Made by a program: the position numbers and the translations under genes. A model generated the notes under the pieces. The model saw only the letters and a program-made list of their open reading frames with translations, searched no databases and was not told the origin of the DNA. This document shows positions 1 through 11,770 of a stretch of 64,000 nt of DNA, in pieces. Numbering within the stretch: position 1 is the first letter of the stretch; each line of letters begins with the position of its first letter. Source of the stretch: Boswellia sacra (Eukaryota > Streptophyta > Magnoliopsida > Sapindales > Burseraceae); the NCBI GenBank assembly GCA_013180625.2, contig SNVD02015047.1, forward strand, positions 496,001-560,000, written 5' to 3'.

Positions 1-1173
1 TACTCAAGAGGGTTGGGACTATTTATGTACTTTGTGGTCGAATGAAAAGTACAAGGTATGAAGATTTTATATTTATCAAGTTTATTGCATGATTTTTATA
101 ATATAATAAAGTTTAAGTTGTTATATGGATGATAACAAGCATCTCACTATTTGACATATCATTAATATTAAACAACTAAGGTTGTTTGCATTTTCAGATA
201 TATCATTTATATTTTAGAATATATGAAATTTGTGAGTTTCACAATAATATGGAATATAAAGTGTGGTTATTGTTATGGTTATTTAAGTATAAAATCTATG
301 TATTGTGTAATTTCATTATGGAAAAAGCAAAGATCATGTTGAAATTAATCAATCTTGTTTACAATGATTTCATCATTTACTCTTTTTCTTTTTTACTTGT
401 TATTAACATGTGATATAGCTTAATTTAGGAGAAATGCTTGAAATATAAAGAGAATAGAAAGAAACTCCCATTTACTCGTCGTGGAGGGTCAAAGTCTTTT
501 GCATCTCATCGTGCTAAGATTTCTCAGGTATCTATTTGTTTTTTTTTTTAATTAATATAACACGAAATTGTGAGGCATTTTTTAACTTTTTCAAATAATT
601 CTTTTGGATAAGGGTGGAAGTCAGACACAAAGTTTCTCTGACTTATTCAAGGCCACACATTATAAAACTGGCAAGGAATGGGTTAACTCAAAAGCACAAG
701 AGCATCATGTATGTCTGTTATTTTTTTACACATTAAATTCATATTTCATTTTATGACTTATTACATATGAATCCTTATATTTGTAGGCATCGATATGTGA
801 GTTAGAGAAACCTAACGGTGAAGGAGAAACACAATTGAGTGAGATAGAGATATCTCAAAAGGTCTTTGGAAAAAAATCAGGCTATGCTAAAGGATTAGGT
901 ATGCGTATACCAACAACTCAAAGGTTTACTCCATTAGCTTTATCGAGCAATGCAGAATTAAAGCAGCAAGTTGAGGAGCAGAAAAAGCTGATTGACGAAC
1001 AACAAACTCAATATGAGGTTATGAAGTCTCAGTTGGAAGGTGTTATATCTTCACAAAAAGAAACCATTGAAGAAATGCATTCCAAGTTTAAAAAATTTGA
1101 GGACTTTATGAGTCAACATTTAGCTACTAACTCTGTTGGGTCATCATCATGTTTGCCACCATCTTCATCTTAG
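1..1173 (+). CDS. CACTA second-gene product, Transposase_24 family (3' exons)
   Basis: Four consistent exons can be read: 2-55, 429-527, 613-708 and 787-1173. Each is a whole number of codons, joined by GT-AG introns, with no stop before the TAG ending at 1173. The joined protein shows a WDYLCTLW-type segment, then a basic ENRKKLPF...GGSKSFASHRAK segment, a TGKEWV segment and a VFGKKSGYAKGLG segment. This is the order seen in the plant Transposase_24 (Ptta/En/Spm) family. The C-terminus (about residues 120-175) is rich in Q, E and K with heptad spacing, probably a coiled coil, and ends in a Ser/Pro tail. The 5' exons lie outside the window. In this family the product is thought to bind transposon ends as an accessory protein; that role is inferred from the family. 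The frame is intact in what is visible. Confidence 0.72.
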
Positions 1174-1945
1174 CTTTGGGGTCTACTTATGGTACTTATT
1201 ATCAGTCTTTTATTAGTATATAACTTTGCTAACCTTGGTGGATCATCATCTTACTGCCAACTTCATCTTACTTTGAAGTCTACATGTAGCAGTTAATATC
1301 AGTTTCTTTTGGTCTGTATATGTTTTTCCTAACTCTGCTATTATGCTTACCATCATCATCATTTGTGGCCTACATGTAACAACTAATATCATTTTCCTTT
1401 TGTTTGTATATAATTTTTGTAACTTTGATGGCCTAAGGTCATGCTTACACCATGTTTACCTTAACTTGTGGTTTACTTGTAGCCCATCGTACTTATGAAA
1501 TGTTAAATTTCATTGTAATAATTTTATATAATATCGTATAATGAAGCATATATATGATGTTACAATTTAGATTTTACTGTTTGTGAATTTTTATGATTTC
1601 ACTTAATATTTTAATTTTTATAATTTGTATAACTTTTGGGCATAATATAGAAGAATTGGATTCAATAAGCCTATTAATTGCCTATAATGATGAAAATGAA
1701 ATAAACACAACAAAAAAAATTAAAAAATTCAGAACCATGTGATGAAAAATGATTGACAAAAAACTATGTTTCGCGACAAAACCGTTGTCAACTCGTTTAC
1801 CCAACTATGTTGTTGTACATTGTTTCTCACAATAAATATGTTTTGGGATGAAAATTTAGTCACAACAGGTAATTTATAATGCTCAACTGTTTTGTAACAA
1901 ATGTTTCCTCCTAACATTAAATTAATTAATCCAACCATTGCTCAT
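1..1945 (+). mobile_element. CACTA transposon element A, 3' part
   Basis: This is the 3' part of a CACTA (En/Spm) DNA transposon, entering from the left window edge. It holds the last four exons of the Transposase_24-type gene (to 1173), a 3' non-coding stretch, and a degenerate subterminal block at 1738-1945 with the GCGACAAAA module. Bases 1490-1640 match 19575-19740 of element B almost base for base, including the run around 'atgaagcatatatatgatg'. The subterminal part matches 19800-19990, so A and B belong to one family. Recognisable similarity fades near 1945 and I see no CACTA-type terminal repeat there, so the 3' end is eroded or deleted. The 1174-1737 stretch is AT-rich UTR-like sequence without a gene. 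Confidence 0.7.
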
Positions 1946-2415
1946 TGCCATTTATTTTTTGCAGAAAAATATTATATTTATAATTAAATGTCTTTTTTCT
2001 TTTGGTTAATTGAAAATACCTATTCATTTGTAATCACACAAATTACTATATAAATTATCCAAGAAAACATAATTTATAATATAAGTACAAATTTATATTT
2101 CGATAAATATTAATACAAATGTTAAAAATTCAAATACTTGTAACAAATATATCGTACAATCCAAAATGACTTAAAGAAAATGAAAACAAGTATAACATAA
2201 TTAAGCTTGAGATGTATTGTTTCATGGTAATCATCTTCTTCAAGCAACTTGATGGATGATGATAAGCCAATCACAGAACCTAAAGCTCCTTTTTTTCAAT
2301 GTCTGTACACATCCTCTTATCACCCCCATAGCCTTCCTTTCTCCTCCATCTCTGCAACCTATGCATAGCACAACACACAGAGCCATTCACTTCATTTTTC
2401 TTGTAGTACTTGCAT

Positions 2416-2564
2416 TTTGATGTAAAGTGATAATATTCCTAAACACAAAAGCCAAAATTGATAAGTAATGGCCCAACAATAATACACAGGTTAAACTGGC
2501 TTTGCTTTGATGTAAAGTGACTAAACACAAAAGCCAAAATTGATAAGTAATGGCCCAACAACAA
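2416..2564. repeat. Tandem duplication, two copies
   Basis: Two copies of a roughly 60-bp block starting 'tttgatgtaaagtga' lie at 2416-2482 and 2506-2564. They share the core 'ccaaaattgataagtaatgg'. Copy one has about 8 extra bases after 'aagtga'. The arrangement fits a local duplication with a small indel. Confidence 0.85.
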
Positions 2565-2673
2565 TATGTAAGCAATAAATAATGCCCAGGCATATCTACC
2601 TTCGTCACTGCATAGTGTATATGTGTGTTTCTATACGTGTTAGAGAAAGAAAGAGAGGCAGAGGGAGAGGGAG

Positions 2674-2694
2674 ACACACACACACACACACACA
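2674..2694. repeat. (AC)n microsatellite
   Basis: Uninterrupted AC dinucleotide repeat, preceded by a purine-rich GA/AG stretch from about 2643. Confidence 0.9.
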
Positions 2695-4311
2695 GAGGGA
2701 TCATCTATATCTAGAAATCCATATCCTTTGGAAATAACTTGTATGATTTTGATAGGGGTTTTAATTGATCAAAAAGATGAAAGTACTGAAGAAGTTCCAG
2801 CAACTACATGAAACAAATACCATACCTCCTTGGAGGAACTCTTATCAACTGCATAATCTTCCCAACTTTCATACTCATCCTGCAAAAAATGAAGCTACCA
2901 TTAACACCTTAAAAAACTTTTAATGTTATTCTTCTAGTACAAGTACTTCTAGGGAAGGAAAAAAAACACATCCATACAACACTTGAACTCATAAGCCATG
3001 CATAACACAAGGCATCAAATTATCATAAATATTTTTTTTTTTTTGCACATCAAAAACAAAGAAAACAAGAAATTTACAAAAATAAAAGAAATGAATCCTT
3101 ATCTAGATGAACTATTAAGCTTCAAATTCTCATACAACTATCTTTTTAATAAGAAATAGAATATTATTTTAGAAAAGAGATCATTGCTAAGGGAAGTAAG
3201 CCAGGAGTTCAACCTTATAGATCAAAGCATAAGCCTTTGAAAAACAATCACTAGAAACAAGCTGCATAAAATATAAGCCCACACAAGAACAGAAGATCAT
3301 TTGACTACTAGAACTCATAATAGATGGAAAACAAAGAAGTGTTTATTGATACAGGTAATTTGAATGACACCTATTAGGATGAAAGAAAATTCTTTGTCGT
3401 ATAACAATTCAAATTCTTCTTCTCCGAAATCCTTATATATTTTTCTATTCCTTTCCAATCAAAATAACCTACGAAATAGCTAGTATCCCTAAATTCCATC
3501 AAATTGAAGTTTTCCACCACCTTTTAGCAAGGAAAGACATAAAAGAATCTTCCAATTCCACAACTGATAGAATTTTCCAATGAAATCAATGTAACTTGGT
3601 GGGAATTTATTCTAACAATTACACAGTTGTAAAAAATAACTCTCGATTTTGAAGTTCAACAAAACAGTTTCTACCACTAACATTAAGTCAAAGATTTGGT
3701 CCTTGATCCTGCAATAGAAGAATATTATAATATCTGCAAATTGGTAATGAAAAACCATCAAGGAAAAGTTAACTTAAAAACAGAGCCATTCACTTCATTT
3801 CATCTAGATTTAAAAATATATATAGTGTTCATTAGCACAGTATGCTGTCTATCCACAAACCTCTTCTTGTTGTTGCATATATTGCCGAATCCAATATGCT
3901 TGAGATGGTTGGAATGAATCTAGAGCATCATCATCTTTATGGCCCTTGATGCTAACAGACTTCTTCTGCACTTCCTCACCAGTATCTGTTGATGGGCCAA
4001 CAGAACAGGCGGCGTCCAATCTTCCCATGCAACCGATATGACAGCAACATAAGCTCCTAATACATCATAAGTAGAGTGCTAGTATCAGAATCAAAAAGGG
4101 GGCCATTCTATGCTACAGGGATACCAAATACATGAGGTCCGAACCATACAATGATCATTAAACAAGGTTGTTAAAGGACCTAAGATCAATACCTCCCAGA
4201 ATAGCACACACTTCGAAATAAACACAGTGTGTTGACACTAATTTTTACAAACTCAAAATGCCGAACAGCTAATCAACATAATTCCACACAACTTGTTCTG
4301 TATAAGTCACC

Positions 4312-4872
4312 TGTTATGCACAAGCGGAAGCGATAACCAAAAGAACAACCAAATGCACAACCACAACTATGCCAGATAATTGAATATAATAGCGACTAAA
4401 GAGCCAACCAATCAACCACAATACAGAAATAGAAAACACACCAGGATTTAATGAGGTTCGTTATAAGTACCTACGTCCTCGGGCGCCGCTGAAGAAACTT
4501 TCCACTATCTTCAAAGAGAATTACAAACTTTTGGGCCACAATACAAATTCCACAACTATTGGGCCAAACTGCAATTACCCAAATAGTTGGGTCAAACTAT
4601 AATTACCCAAACAATTGGGCAATACTACAAATACCCAAAATCAAAGGGGGAAAAAAGCAAATATTACAAACTTTAAGGTCCTTACGAAAAGGCCCTTAAA
4701 CTATGAGGTCTTATTTGCGAGACCTTACAACTTTAGGGGGTGAAAGATATTTCAATTTGGGACAATAAAAATTTCTCATATGGCTTCCTTTTATAAGGGC
4801 CACATGAGGCCCAATTTTGGAGTCCCACCGATGTAGGATCCTTGTTAATGCATATGAGCCAAAACACCAACA
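4312..4872 (-). repeat. 3' LTR of the Copia element
   Basis: 561 bp, matching 9118-9677 with a few substitutions and 1-base indels. It abuts target duplication copy tcacc (4307-4311). Confidence 0.93.
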
Positions 4873-4888
4873 AATCTCCACCTTGGCT
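4873..4888 (-). other. Polypurine tract of the Copia element
   Basis: Reading minus, AGCCAAGGTGGAGATT directly precedes the 3' LTR start (TGTTGG). Position and purine content fit the plus-strand primer of a Copia element. Confidence 0.8.
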
Positions 4889-4973
4889 AATATGCCAACC
4901 CATCACAAAACTCTTCTTTTTCCCATATTCTCTATAACAACTGTAACGCCTCCAAATGCGCCCAATGGCGCAG

Positions 4974-7900
4974 TCAAACTCGTACAATGTTGATCAAGTC
5001 CAAACAATGATTGAACTTGATCGCTGTCACAACCTTAGTCAACATATCTGCGGGATTCTCGGCAGTCCCAATCTTCTGAAGTAAGATTCTTCCTTCATCA
5101 ATGATCTCCCGCATAAAATGATACCGAACATCAATATGCTTCGTACGAACATGGAACACTGGATTCTTCGCTAAGTGGATAGCACTCTGACTGTCAGAAT
5201 AAAGAGTAATCTTCTTCTGCCCAATTCCCAATTCATCCAGCAATCCCTGTAACCAAATAGCTTCCTTCACAGCCTCTGTCATTGCCATATACTCTGCCTC
5301 TGTAGTAGACAAAGCCACTGTAGACTGTAAAGTAGACTTCCAACTCACTGGTGCTCTTGCAAGAGTAAACACATAACCGGTTGTCGACCGACGTTTATCC
5401 AAATCACCAGCATAATCTGAATCAACATAACCAATAGCATACTGACCACATGTATCATCTCTCTCAAAGACTAAGCCAACATCTACGGTTTTCAACAAAT
5501 ACCGTAGAATCCATTTCACTGCTTGCCAATGTCCTTTACCAGGATCATGCATATACCTGCTCACAACTCCAACTGCATGTGAAATATCGGGTCTTGTACA
5601 CACCATAGCATACATCAGGCTACCAACTACATTAGCATATGGAACTCGAGACATATACTCTCGTTCCTCATCTGTACTAGGAGATAAAGATGCACTGAGT
5701 TTCATATAAGGAGCAAGTGGGGTACTTACAGGTTTAGACTGCTCTGTAATGCCAAACCGTTGTAATACCTTCTTCAGATACTGCTTCTGAGTCAAACAAA
5801 TCTTGCTTCTCCCTCTATCTCGGCTAATCTCCATGCCAAGAATCTTCTTAGCTTCACCCAAATCTTTCATCTCAAACTCTCGATTCAACTGAGTCTTCAA
5901 CTTTGCAATTTCTTCAACATTCGTCGATGCTATCAACATATCATCAACATACAAGAGTAGATAAATGAAAGAACCATCATGTAGCCTCCGAAAATACACA
6001 CAATTATCAAATTTGCTTCTTGTGTACCTCTGACCCATCATAAACCGATCAAATCGCTTATACCACTGTCTGGGAGATTGCTTCAAACCATAAAGCGATC
6101 TTTTCAGTTTGCATACCAAATTTTCCTTACCAGCAACTTTGAATCCCTCTGGCTGAGTCATATAGATTTCCTCTTCCAAGTCACCATGTAAAAATGCAGT
6201 TTTTACATCAAGTTGAACTAGTTCCATATTCATCTGAGCTACCAAGGCCAACAAAATTCTAATGGAAGAATGTTTCACAACTGGAGAAAATAACCTCATT
6301 GTAGTCAATTCCTTCCCTCTGAGCGTAGCCTTTAGCCACCAACCTTGCCTTGTAGCGGATGTCATTCTTGTCAGGAAATCCATCTTTCTTTGCATATACC
6401 CATTTGTACCCAATTGCCTTTTTACCCTGCGGTAGTTGAGCTAGCTCCCAAGTTTCATTCTTCTGAAGAGACTGCATCTCTTCGCTCATAGCTGTCTTCC
6501 ACTCATCAACTTCAGAACATCTGACTACCTCTTTATAAGTGGAAGGAACATCAGCATCTATAATTGGAAGTGCATAGGCCACCATATCAGCAAATCGAGC
6601 AGGTCTGCGAATCTCACGTCTTGGCCTATCAACTGCAATAGATTCTTGTTGCTGTTGGGGTTCCTGAGTAGAACCCTCACCATCATCTCCCAAATCCTCC
6701 TCTATCACAGGAGTATCAACATCTGTCTCAACAGATCTAACTGGGTTCAATGTCGTCGTTTCAAACTCCACCTGTTGTGGAGTACCATTCACCTTTGTCT
6801 GGTTTTCTGATTTCTTCAACATTGAAGACTCATCAAATGTCACATCTCTGCTGGATATAATCTTCCTCGAACTAGGACACCATAGACGATATCCTTTCAC
6901 TCCTGAAGCAAATCCCAAGAAAATCGCTTTCTTGGCTCTAGGATCCAGCTTAGATTCTTTCACATGATAATATGCAGTAGAACCAAAAACATGTAAAGAA
7001 TCATAATCAGAAATAGGTTGTCCAGACCATACCTCCAATGGAGTTCTATCACCAATAGCAGCTGAAGGTAGACGATTAATGAGATGACATGCATAAGTCA
7101 CAGCCTCAGCCCAAAACTCTTTGCCCAACCCAGCATTAGACAACATACACCGAACTTTCTCCAGCAATGTCCGGTTCATGCGTTCTGCCACCCCATTCTG
7201 CTGCGGTGTACCTCTAACAGTAAAATGACGTACAATACCTTTATCTTGACACAATTTCAAAAACTGATCACTGCAATACTCACCACCATTATCTGTTCTG
7301 AGATGCTTGATCTTCTTGCCAGTTTGTGTCTCAATCATCTTTTTCCATTTAAGGAAAACACGAAGTACATCATCTTTTGATTTCAAATAATACACCCAAG
7401 TTCTTCTGGAAAAGTCATCAACAAAAGTAACAAAGTAGTGCCTACCTCCCATTGATGCGGTCTTGGTAGGTCCCCACACATCTGAGTGAACATAATCAAG
7501 AATACCCTTGGTATTATGAATAGCGGTGCCAAATTTTACTCTCTTCTGCTTTCCCAGAACACAATGCTCACAAAAATCCAGCTTGCAGGTCTTTGAACCT
7601 TTCAATAAGCCTCGTTTCACTAAACTGAATAAGGCTTTCTCACCTACATGTCCCAAACGTATATGCCACAGTCTCGTGATCTCTAAATCTGCATCATTAT
7701 CAGAAACCATAGCAGTTGATCCAATAACCGTATTACCATTATAGTAATACAAGTTATTCCTCCTAGTACCTTTCAATACCACAAGAGCGCCTAAAGTAAC
7801 CCTCAGAATACCATCTCGAATAGATATACCACAGCCTTTAGATTCTAAGGCTCCCAAAGAGATGAGATTCTTCTTCAACTTCGGTACATACCGAACATCT

Positions 7901-8268
7901 GTCAGAACTCTAGTCAGTCCATCATGATTCCTCAATCGGATCGAACCTATCCCAGCAGTATGGCAAATATCATCATTGCCCATATACACAACTCCACAAT
8001 CAAGCTCTTCAAACTGAAAGAACCAATCCCGATGTGGACACATATGATAAGTACAACCCGAATCCATAATCCACTCATCAGAACCAGAAGTGGATGGATG
8101 ACCAACTAGACAAATATCTGAATCACTATCATCCTCACGCTCAACAACACATGCATCAGAAACAGCCTTGCCCTTTTCTTTCTTTTTCAACTTAGGACAA
8201 TCTTTCTTCCAATGCCCTTTCTCACGACAAAAGGCACACTCATCTTTTCCTAATCTACCCCTCGACAA
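4974..8268 (-). pseudogene. Copia pol: zinc knuckle, protease, integrase, RT, RNase H
   Basis: Continues gag in a shifted frame. In order: zinc knuckle CAFCREKGHWKKDC (residues 11-24 of this frame), aspartic protease motif MDSGCTYHM, GAG pre-integrase with HxxxxH and CxxC residues (LWHIRLGHVG...CEHC), integrase core (DVWGPTK, DDFSRRTW, then DNGGEY and a QQNGVAERMNRT segment), RT with the catalytic YVDDMLIAS box, and RNase H ending in an ADMLTK motif. An extra base around 6290, within 'gaggttattttctcc', shifts the frame between the integrase/RT linker and RT, so the protein is not made in one piece. The final stop is the TGA or TAG near 4974. All catalytic residues I looked for are still present. 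Confidence 0.9.
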
Positions 8269-8951
8269 AGATTTTCCCCTTTTCCTGGTTTCCTACTATG
8301 ACTACGCCCTCTCACTGTCAATGCATCTACTGACTCATCCCTATGTTCCCTTTGATCTTTCTTACGAATTTCATAATTCAACAAAGCAGAACAGACTTCT
8401 TCAAAAGACAGTTTATCTTTCCCATGGATAAGAGTAATGCATAAATGATCTAATTCATCCGGAAGTGAGCCAATCAATAGCATAGCCTTAATTTCATCTT
8501 TGAAGGTTTCATCTAAGTTTAACAAATCAGCAATTAACTTATTAAACTCATCAATATGAGAACTGATGCTCGTACCTGGTTTCAACTGGAGACGGAACAA
8601 TCTCTTCAATAGATATAGCCGATTCTCATTGCTTTTCTTCATATATTTGTTCTCCAGCGCCTTCCACAATTTGCTTGCAGATGTCTCCTTAGTGAACGGA
8701 TACTTCTGTTCTCTACACAAGCAAGAGCGAATCAACCCACAAGTTTTTATATTCAGCCTGTCCCAATCTCTTGCACTGATATTTTCTGGTTTTGTTTCTT
8801 CCAGAACAATATCCAAATCCTGCTGATACAACCCGTCCAACACCTCACTCTGCCATAAGCCGAAATTATTTCGGCCATCAAATTTTTCAACATCTATTTT
8901 TGCATTTGTCACAGTCACTGTCTTCTCAGATACAGTAGACGATGAAGCCAT
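8250..8951 (-). pseudogene. Copia gag (capsid) part
   Basis: 233-codon frame starting at an ATG 152 bases inside the 5' LTR. It shows the Copia gag pattern: a FDGRNNFGLWQ segment near residue 24, LWKALENKY at about 90, and a helical UBN2-type region (LIGSLPDEL near residue 160). It ends after a basic RGRSHSRK stretch. The zinc knuckle is in the next frame, from 8268 on, so a 1- or 2-base frameshift near 8270-8290 separates capsid from nucleocapsid. In an active element gag and pol are one frame. Gag would package element RNA into cytoplasmic particles. Confidence 0.85.
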
Positions 8952-9103
8952 TACAACCTCTCACAAATAAGCTCGATACACAAATCACCAATAACCAAGC
9001 TCCAAACAAACTATTATATTCAATAACTAGCAATCCAAAATCAACAGCCCAGAACAGTAGTAAGTGCTTCAATGAAATAGCTACTAACTACCCAAAACCT
9101 TCG

Positions 9104-9115
9104 GCTCTGATACCA
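9104..9115 (-). other. Primer binding site (initiator tRNA-Met) of the Copia element
   Basis: Reading minus, TGGTATCAGAGC lies two bases inside the 5' LTR. This is the standard plant PBS complementary to the 3' end of initiator methionine tRNA. Confidence 0.92.
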
Positions 9116-9117
9116 AT

Positions 9118-9677
9118 TGTTATGCACAAGCGGAAGCGATAACCAAAAGAACAACCAAATGCACAACCACAACTATGCCAGATAATTGAATATAATAGCG
9201 ACTAAAGAGGCAACCAATCAACCACAATGCAGAAATAGAAAACACACCAGGATTTAACGAGGTTCGGTATAAGTACCTACGTCCTCGGGCGCCGCTGAAG
9301 AAACTTTCCACTATCTTCAAAGAGAATTACAAACTTTTGGGCCACAATACAAATTTCACAACTATTGGGCCAAACTGCAATTACCCAAATAGTTGGGTCA
9401 AACTATAATTACCCAAACAATTGGGCAATACTACAAATACCCAAAATCAAAGGGGGAAAAAGCAAATATTACAAACTTTAAGGTCCTTACGAAAATGCCC
9501 TTAAACTATGAGGTCTTATTTGCGAGACCTTACAACTTTAGGGGGTGAAAGATATTTCAATTTGGGACAATAAAAATTTTCCATATGGCTTCCTTTTATA
9601 AGGGCCACATGAGGCCCAATTTTGGAGTCCCACCGATGTGGGATCCTTGTTAATGCATATGAGCCAAAACACCAACA
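9118..9677 (-). repeat. 5' LTR of the Copia element
   Basis: About 560 bp. On the minus strand it starts TGTTGGTGTTTTGG and ends GCTTGTGCATAACA. It is nearly identical to 4312-4872. It carries the promoter side of the element, since gag starts downstream of it on the minus strand. Confidence 0.93.
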
Positions 9678-11535
9678 TTACCATCATTCAAATGCTAAGA
9701 AGTCCCACTTGAAAATTTCAAAGGAAGTTTGTTCCCTGGCAAATTTAAGCATAACCAATCAACAGCAGCCTCAAATGTACCATCATCCTACACCAAACAA
9801 ACACAAAAACTAATCAACTCACAATTTATAATATATTTTCATAATCTATCAAAAGTTAAGTAGATTCTCATCGAGTTCAAATAAATGAAACTTACCAAAC
9901 AAGAATTGAATAGAATATTAAATTTTTTAAATTAAAAAATAAAATAAATGAATGACACAATGACGATTACTGAATATTGGGTTAATTACCTTAAGCGAAG
10001 AGAGCCCGAGCTCAATCTGATCATTAGAAAACCCTTCGCAAGAGAGCTTCTCGTATACAGCTCTGAGCTTCTTGGCCTTCAGAGCCTTGGAGAGAGTTTC
10101 TTGAGCCGAAGGCACGACCAGTTCTACTGGCCGAGCCGAGTTGAGGAGGAGCCTTCGGAGGTGGTTCTCATTCTCGGATGAAATCTGCAGGCACGGATCG
10201 GAAGATGATGAATTTTGTTGGGCTGCGACCACAAAAACTTCGAGTGGACGTGAGGAACGACGATGTTGTGCCGATTGTTGAGGGAAGCCATGGAGCGGGG
10301 GAGCGGTGGAGAAGTGCCTGAAACTGCTGTACCAGTCGCACGCGAATTTGGGAGAAGTGAGATTTGAGAAGATTATGTTGACTTTGGGGCTGAATTACTC
10401 ACCCTTAAAACCACAAAAAAACGACGTCGTTTGCTATATAATTAACTAATTTAAATATATTAAATAATTTAATTTTTTTATTAGTTATAATTTAATAACT
10501 AAAGATTATAAATTCCAATATATCTATATTAAACCGTAAAATTATATTATTTAAATAAAATATTTAATGTCAATAAATATTTAAATTTTAAAAATTCTAA
10601 TACTATATAATTTTTTTTATTCTTTTTTAGTTAGATTTTCAACATTAAAAATTTTAGGTTGTTATTGTTTTTCCAGGACGCATAGATTTAAAATATATTT
10701 ATAAATTGCGTGTAAAATTAATCAAATTCAAAATTAAGAATAAACCAATTTCTTCTAATCTAAATTCATATTTATATTAACTTGGTTTTATAGAAGTTTT
10801 ATAATTTGGTCCTAACCAATTAATGTCTATATGTTATATTTTGATTATGATTCGCAATCAAGTAAACTCGGATAAAAAAATTTATTTTAAAAATGAATTA
10901 GTAATAAATCAACCCAATACGTTTATTAGTTTAATTTAGGATTAGATTGACTGAATAGATCAATATAACCACATATATTTATTATAAATAATCAAACTAC
11001 ATATATAACTTTTACAATTTAATACATAATCGATTGAACTACATAAAGAAGTTACATTTAAATTACTTATCAATTAAATTTAGACATAGAATATCTTATT
11101 TGTAGATGATGAAATCACTAATCGATCAAGAAAATTCAATTATAAATTTGATTGAGGATTAGTGGATTCCGTTGACTCAAACAATAAGGTAAATATATAA
11201 AAATATCATAATTAATCAAACTACATTTACAAATTTTTTTTTTAAGAATTTGATTCATAATCAATTAAACTGTATGTAGAATTTTTAATGAGCAAATTAC
11301 TAATACTTTAAACTGATTTATGGAGAACATTAATTACAATAATTTGAAGTAGTGTTAAATAAAATTTAAAGATTATGTGTGATTAAATAAATGAAACAAT
11401 TAAGATTAACATTAATATAATAAAATAATATATTAAACAAGTACACATTTGGCTTGCAATGGCTGTAGCGGGAAACCATAAAAAATTCCCAAATTAATAG
11501 AGGGAAAGCCTAGGAACCACAAAAAATTCAATCGG

Positions 11536-11770
11536 AGATCCCTTTAATAAACTGCCTAATCCATCTTCTCCTCCATCTGTTTAAAGCATCGTCTCCTCCA
11601 TCTGTTTATGGCAACAGTACCAACATCATCACCTCCATCTATTTAAGGCAATAATACCATCGTCTCCTCCCTCCCTTCAAGCACCAACATTGTTGTCTCC
11701 TCCATCTGCAGAAAGCATCGCCACCAGCATGTCTTCCATCTATTTGAAGCGCCGCCACCACCGTCTCCTT
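11536..11770. repeat. Imperfect short tandem repeats (CTCCTCCATCTG type)
   Basis: The unit 'tctcctccatctg' with variable spacers recurs at least six times (for example near 11566, 11592, 11629, 11695). The stretch is low-complexity and has no convincing reading frame. Confidence 0.6.

Larger units (their letters stand above)
1946..2825. other. Non-coding AT-rich stretch, probably intron or flank of the helicase pseudogene
   Basis: No exon can be supported here. The stretch lies downstream (minus sense) of the last recognisable helicase exon at 2826-2879. It contains a tandem duplication (2416-2564) and an AC microsatellite (2674-2694). The next expected helicase exon was not found on the minus strand, so either the gene copy stops here or it continues beyond the left edge across CACTA element A. 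Confidence 0.4.
4312..9677 (-). mobile_element. Ty1/copia LTR retrotransposon, Tork-like, complete structure
   Basis: Complete 5366-bp element read on the minus strand. It has two LTRs of about 560 bp (TG...CA), an initiator-Met tRNA primer binding site, gag-pol, and a polypurine tract. Flanking target duplication: tcacc at 4307-4311 and ttacc at 9678-9682, 4 of 5 identical, the difference being one C/T transition. Domain order GAG, protease, integrase, RT, RNase H is that of Copia. Similarity to TNT1-like proteins suggests the Tork lineage. LTRs differ at roughly 5 positions in the first 260 bases (by eye), so the insertion is fairly recent. Two frameshifts in gag-pol make it non-autonomous now. 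Confidence 0.93.
2826..10232 (-). pseudogene. DExH7: DExH7-type RNA helicase, N-terminal exons, decayed
   Basis: Four minus-strand exons resemble the N-terminal region of plant DExH-box ATP-dependent RNA helicases of the DExH7 type. Exon a (about 10232-9990) includes the segment VYEKLSCEGFSNDQIELGLS. Exon b (9787-9682) includes VDWLCLNLPGNKLPLKFSSG. Exon c (4056-3861) includes WEDWTP and later DSFQPSQAYWIRQYMQQQEE. Exon d (2879-2826) includes YESWEDYAVDKSSSKE. All junctions have GT/AG. The copy is broken: a TAG interrupts exon b where the family has Leu after GTS, exon c needs a 1-base frameshift between WTPPV and VGPSTD, and no in-frame ATG is visible upstream of exon a. A Copia element (4312-9677) lies in the intron after exon b. 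The helicase core exons are not in the window. Family assignment is from remembered similarity of this conserved N-terminal block; the pseudogene status is read directly. Confidence 0.68.

Noticed and set aside
186..413. 75-codon frame on plus near the left edge
   Set aside because: It falls inside the intron between exons 2-55 and 429-527 of the CACTA gene and is AT-rich with no family resemblance.
7084..8431. Several plus-strand frames opposite the Copia pol
   Set aside because: They are antisense shadows of the gag-pol coding sequence; composition mirrors the real minus-strand frame.
10292..10369. Short plus-strand frame starting MERGSGG upstream of the helicase fragment
   Set aside because: Only 25 codons, overlaps the likely 5' region of the minus-strand helicase copy, no recognisable motif.
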